A stretch of 64,000 nt of DNA from Aureimonas sp. SA4125 (GTDB taxonomy: Bacteria; Pseudomonadota; Alphaproteobacteria; Rhizobiales; Rhizobiaceae): assembly GCF_019973775.1 (NCBI RefSeq), contig NZ_AP025032.1, positions 992,001 to 1,056,000 of the forward strand, given 5' to 3'. Positions 62,984 through 64,000 of the stretch are shown one piece after another (position 1 is the first letter of the stretch; every line of letters begins with the position of its first letter). The position numbers and the translations under genes are program-made. The notes under the pieces were generated by a model. That model made no database searches. It was not told the DNA's origin and saw only the letters and a program-made list of their open reading frames with translations.

Positions 62984-63142
62984 CTTGAAACACCCTTTCG
63001 AGAGGGGTTCTAAGATGATGGACCGGCGAAGTCCACTTTCACCCTTGTGCCAAACCGCCGCGTCGGTGGCATTCCGTGTGACAACATGAGCGGAGAATGA
63101 AAACATGACGAAGACAGGTCACAGGCAGGCGGTCGTTCGGCA

Positions 63143-64000
63143 ATGAGCGTCCTCGTCACCGGCGGGGCCGGCTATATCGGCAGCCACATGGTCCTCGGGC
63201 TTGCCGATCGTGGCGAGGCGGTCGTCGTCCTCGACAATCTCGTCACCGGGTTCGACTGGCTGGTATCGCCGCGGGCGACGCTGGCAGAGGGCGACATTGC
63301 CAATCAGGCCCTGGTCTGCCGGCTGATCGCCGAACATGGGATCGAGACCATCGTGCATTTCGCCGGCTCGGTCGTGGTGCCCGATTCCGTCGCCGATCCG
63401 CTCGGCTACTATCTCAACAACACGGTGAGGACGCGCGACCTCATCGCCGCCGCCGTCGCCAGCGGCGTGAAGCACTTCATCTTCTCGTCCACGGCCGCCG
63501 TCTACGGCATGGCGGGTCTGGAACCGGTGTCGGAGGACAGCCGGCTGCAGCCGCAGTCGCCCTATGGCCGCTCCAAGCTGATGAGCGAGATGATGCTGGA
63601 GGATACGGCGAGGGCCCATCCGCTGCGCTATGCGGCGCTGCGCTACTTCAACGTCGCCGGCGGCGATCCGTCCGGACGCTCGGGCCAGGCGACGAAGGGC
63701 GCGACGCACCTCATCAAGGTCGCGGTCGAGACCGCGCTCGGTCGGCGCGCGGCGATCGACATCTTCGGCGACGACTATCCGACGCCGGACGGCACGGCGG
63801 TGCGCGACTACATCCACGTCACCGATCTCATCTCGGCCCATCTCGCCGCGCTCGATCATCTGAGAGGCGGCGGCGAGAGCCTCGTCGCCAATGTGGGCTA
63901 TGGTCGGGGCTATTCGGTCCGCGAGGTTTTGGATGTCGTGCGCGAGGTGCATGGCGCCGACTTCACCATCCGCCAGGGCGGCCGCCGGCCAGGGGATCCC
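63143..64000 (+). CDS. galE: UDP-glucose 4-epimerase, 3' end beyond the window
   Basis: GalE interconverts UDP-glucose and UDP-galactose. The NAD-binding motif is VLVTGGAGYIGSHMVLGLAD (about 3-22). HFAGSVVVPDSVADPLGYY (about 72-90), SSTAAVYGMAG (about 114-124, catalytic Ser) and SPYGRSKLMSEMML (about 138-151, catalytic Tyr and Lys) follow, with LRYFNVAGGDPSGRSG (about 164). The visible 286 codons reach to about the last 40 residues of a usual 330-residue protein. It lies 160 bp from hemA, transcribed away from it. In rhizobia the equivalent gene (exoB) supplies galactose to EPS; whether it serves the EPS locus here is inference. Confidence 0.93.
   Translation, partial: MSVLVTGGAGYIGSHMVLGLADRGEAVVVLDNLVTGFDWLVSPRATLAEGDIANQALVCRLIAEHGIETIVHFAGSVVVPDSVADPLGYYLNNTVRTRDLIAAAVASGVKHFIFSSTAAVYGMAGLEPVSEDSRLQPQSPYGRSKLMSEMMLEDTARAHPLRYAALRYFNVAGGDPSGRSGQATKGATHLIKVAVETALGRRAAIDIFGDDYPTPDGTAVRDYIHVTDLISAHLAALDHLRGGGESLVANVGYGRGYSVREVLDVVREVHGADFTIRQGGRRPGDP

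Overview
The window looks like chromosomal DNA of a GC-rich alphaproteobacterium of the order Hyphomicrobiales (Rhizobiales). The evidence is a C4-type 5-aminolevulinate synthase (hemA), a succinoglycan-type exopolysaccharide (EPS) locus with recognisable ExoA, ExoL, ExoM, ExoP, ExoQ, ExoT, ExoV and ExoY-like proteins, a bacteriophytochrome, a cisplatin-damage-type ATP-dependent DNA ligase, and many IS66, IS256 and IS5 elements. An Aurantimonas-like genus would fit, but this is inference only.

Layout. 1-5.7 kb: the 5' end of a secreted protein gene, a PilZ (c-di-GMP receptor) gene, and insertion-sequence debris with one complete IS256 copy (2002-3376) and one complete IS5/IS1031-type element (4045-4975). 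5.8-29.5 kb: an EPS locus. It encodes an outer-membrane exporter lipoprotein, a secreted Gly/Ala-rich protein, a Wzz/tyrosine-kinase copolymerase, a helical membrane-anchored protein, a pyruvyl transferase, glycosyltransferases, a flippase, the priming sugar-phosphate transferase, two polymerase/ligase-type membrane proteins, and an L,D-transpeptidase. An IS66 element (11472-13938, 8-bp target duplication) sits between its first two transcription units. 29.5-39.0 kb: an insertion-sequence hot spot. 39.03 kb to the end: ordinary chromosome starting at tRNA-Thr(CGT). It holds a nitronate-monooxygenase-like enzyme, an exonuclease, a DNA ligase, a histone-deacetylase-like hydrolase, a MATE exporter, pyrD, an esterase, YjbQ, a response regulator, an SDR, a large transporter-fused hybrid histidine kinase, mscL, an aminotransferase, an AbrB-family protein, hemA and the start of galE.

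Main discovery. Between 31501 and 37717 lies a bacteriophytochrome-diguanylate cyclase gene broken by three insertion sequences: one IS66/ISBst12-type element (8-bp duplication) and two copies of the same 1375-bp IS256 element (8- and 9-bp duplications). Removing each element plus one copy of its target duplication joins four pieces (61 + 592 + 845 + 578 = 2076 nt) into one uninterrupted 691-codon frame. That frame has the biliverdin Cys (C18), the PASDIP motif, the chromophore-pocket His, the PHY-tongue PRRSF motif, an RxxD inhibitory site and a GGEEF catalytic motif. A light-controlled c-di-GMP synthase has thus been lost beside an EPS locus whose other edge carries a PilZ gene.

The same IS256 element occurs in inverted orientation at 2002-3376, so two inverted copies bracket about 30 kb containing the whole EPS locus. 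This is a possible substrate for inversion or for composite-transposon-like movement. How the EPS genes work together: the ExoY-like enzyme primes undecaprenyl phosphate, ExoA/L/M-like and other GT2 enzymes extend the repeat unit, the ExoV-like enzyme adds a pyruvate ketal, the ExoT-like flippase exports it, the ExoQ/Wzy-like proteins polymerise it, and the ExoP-like kinase and the OPX lipoprotein control length and export. galE at the right edge could supply UDP-galactose.
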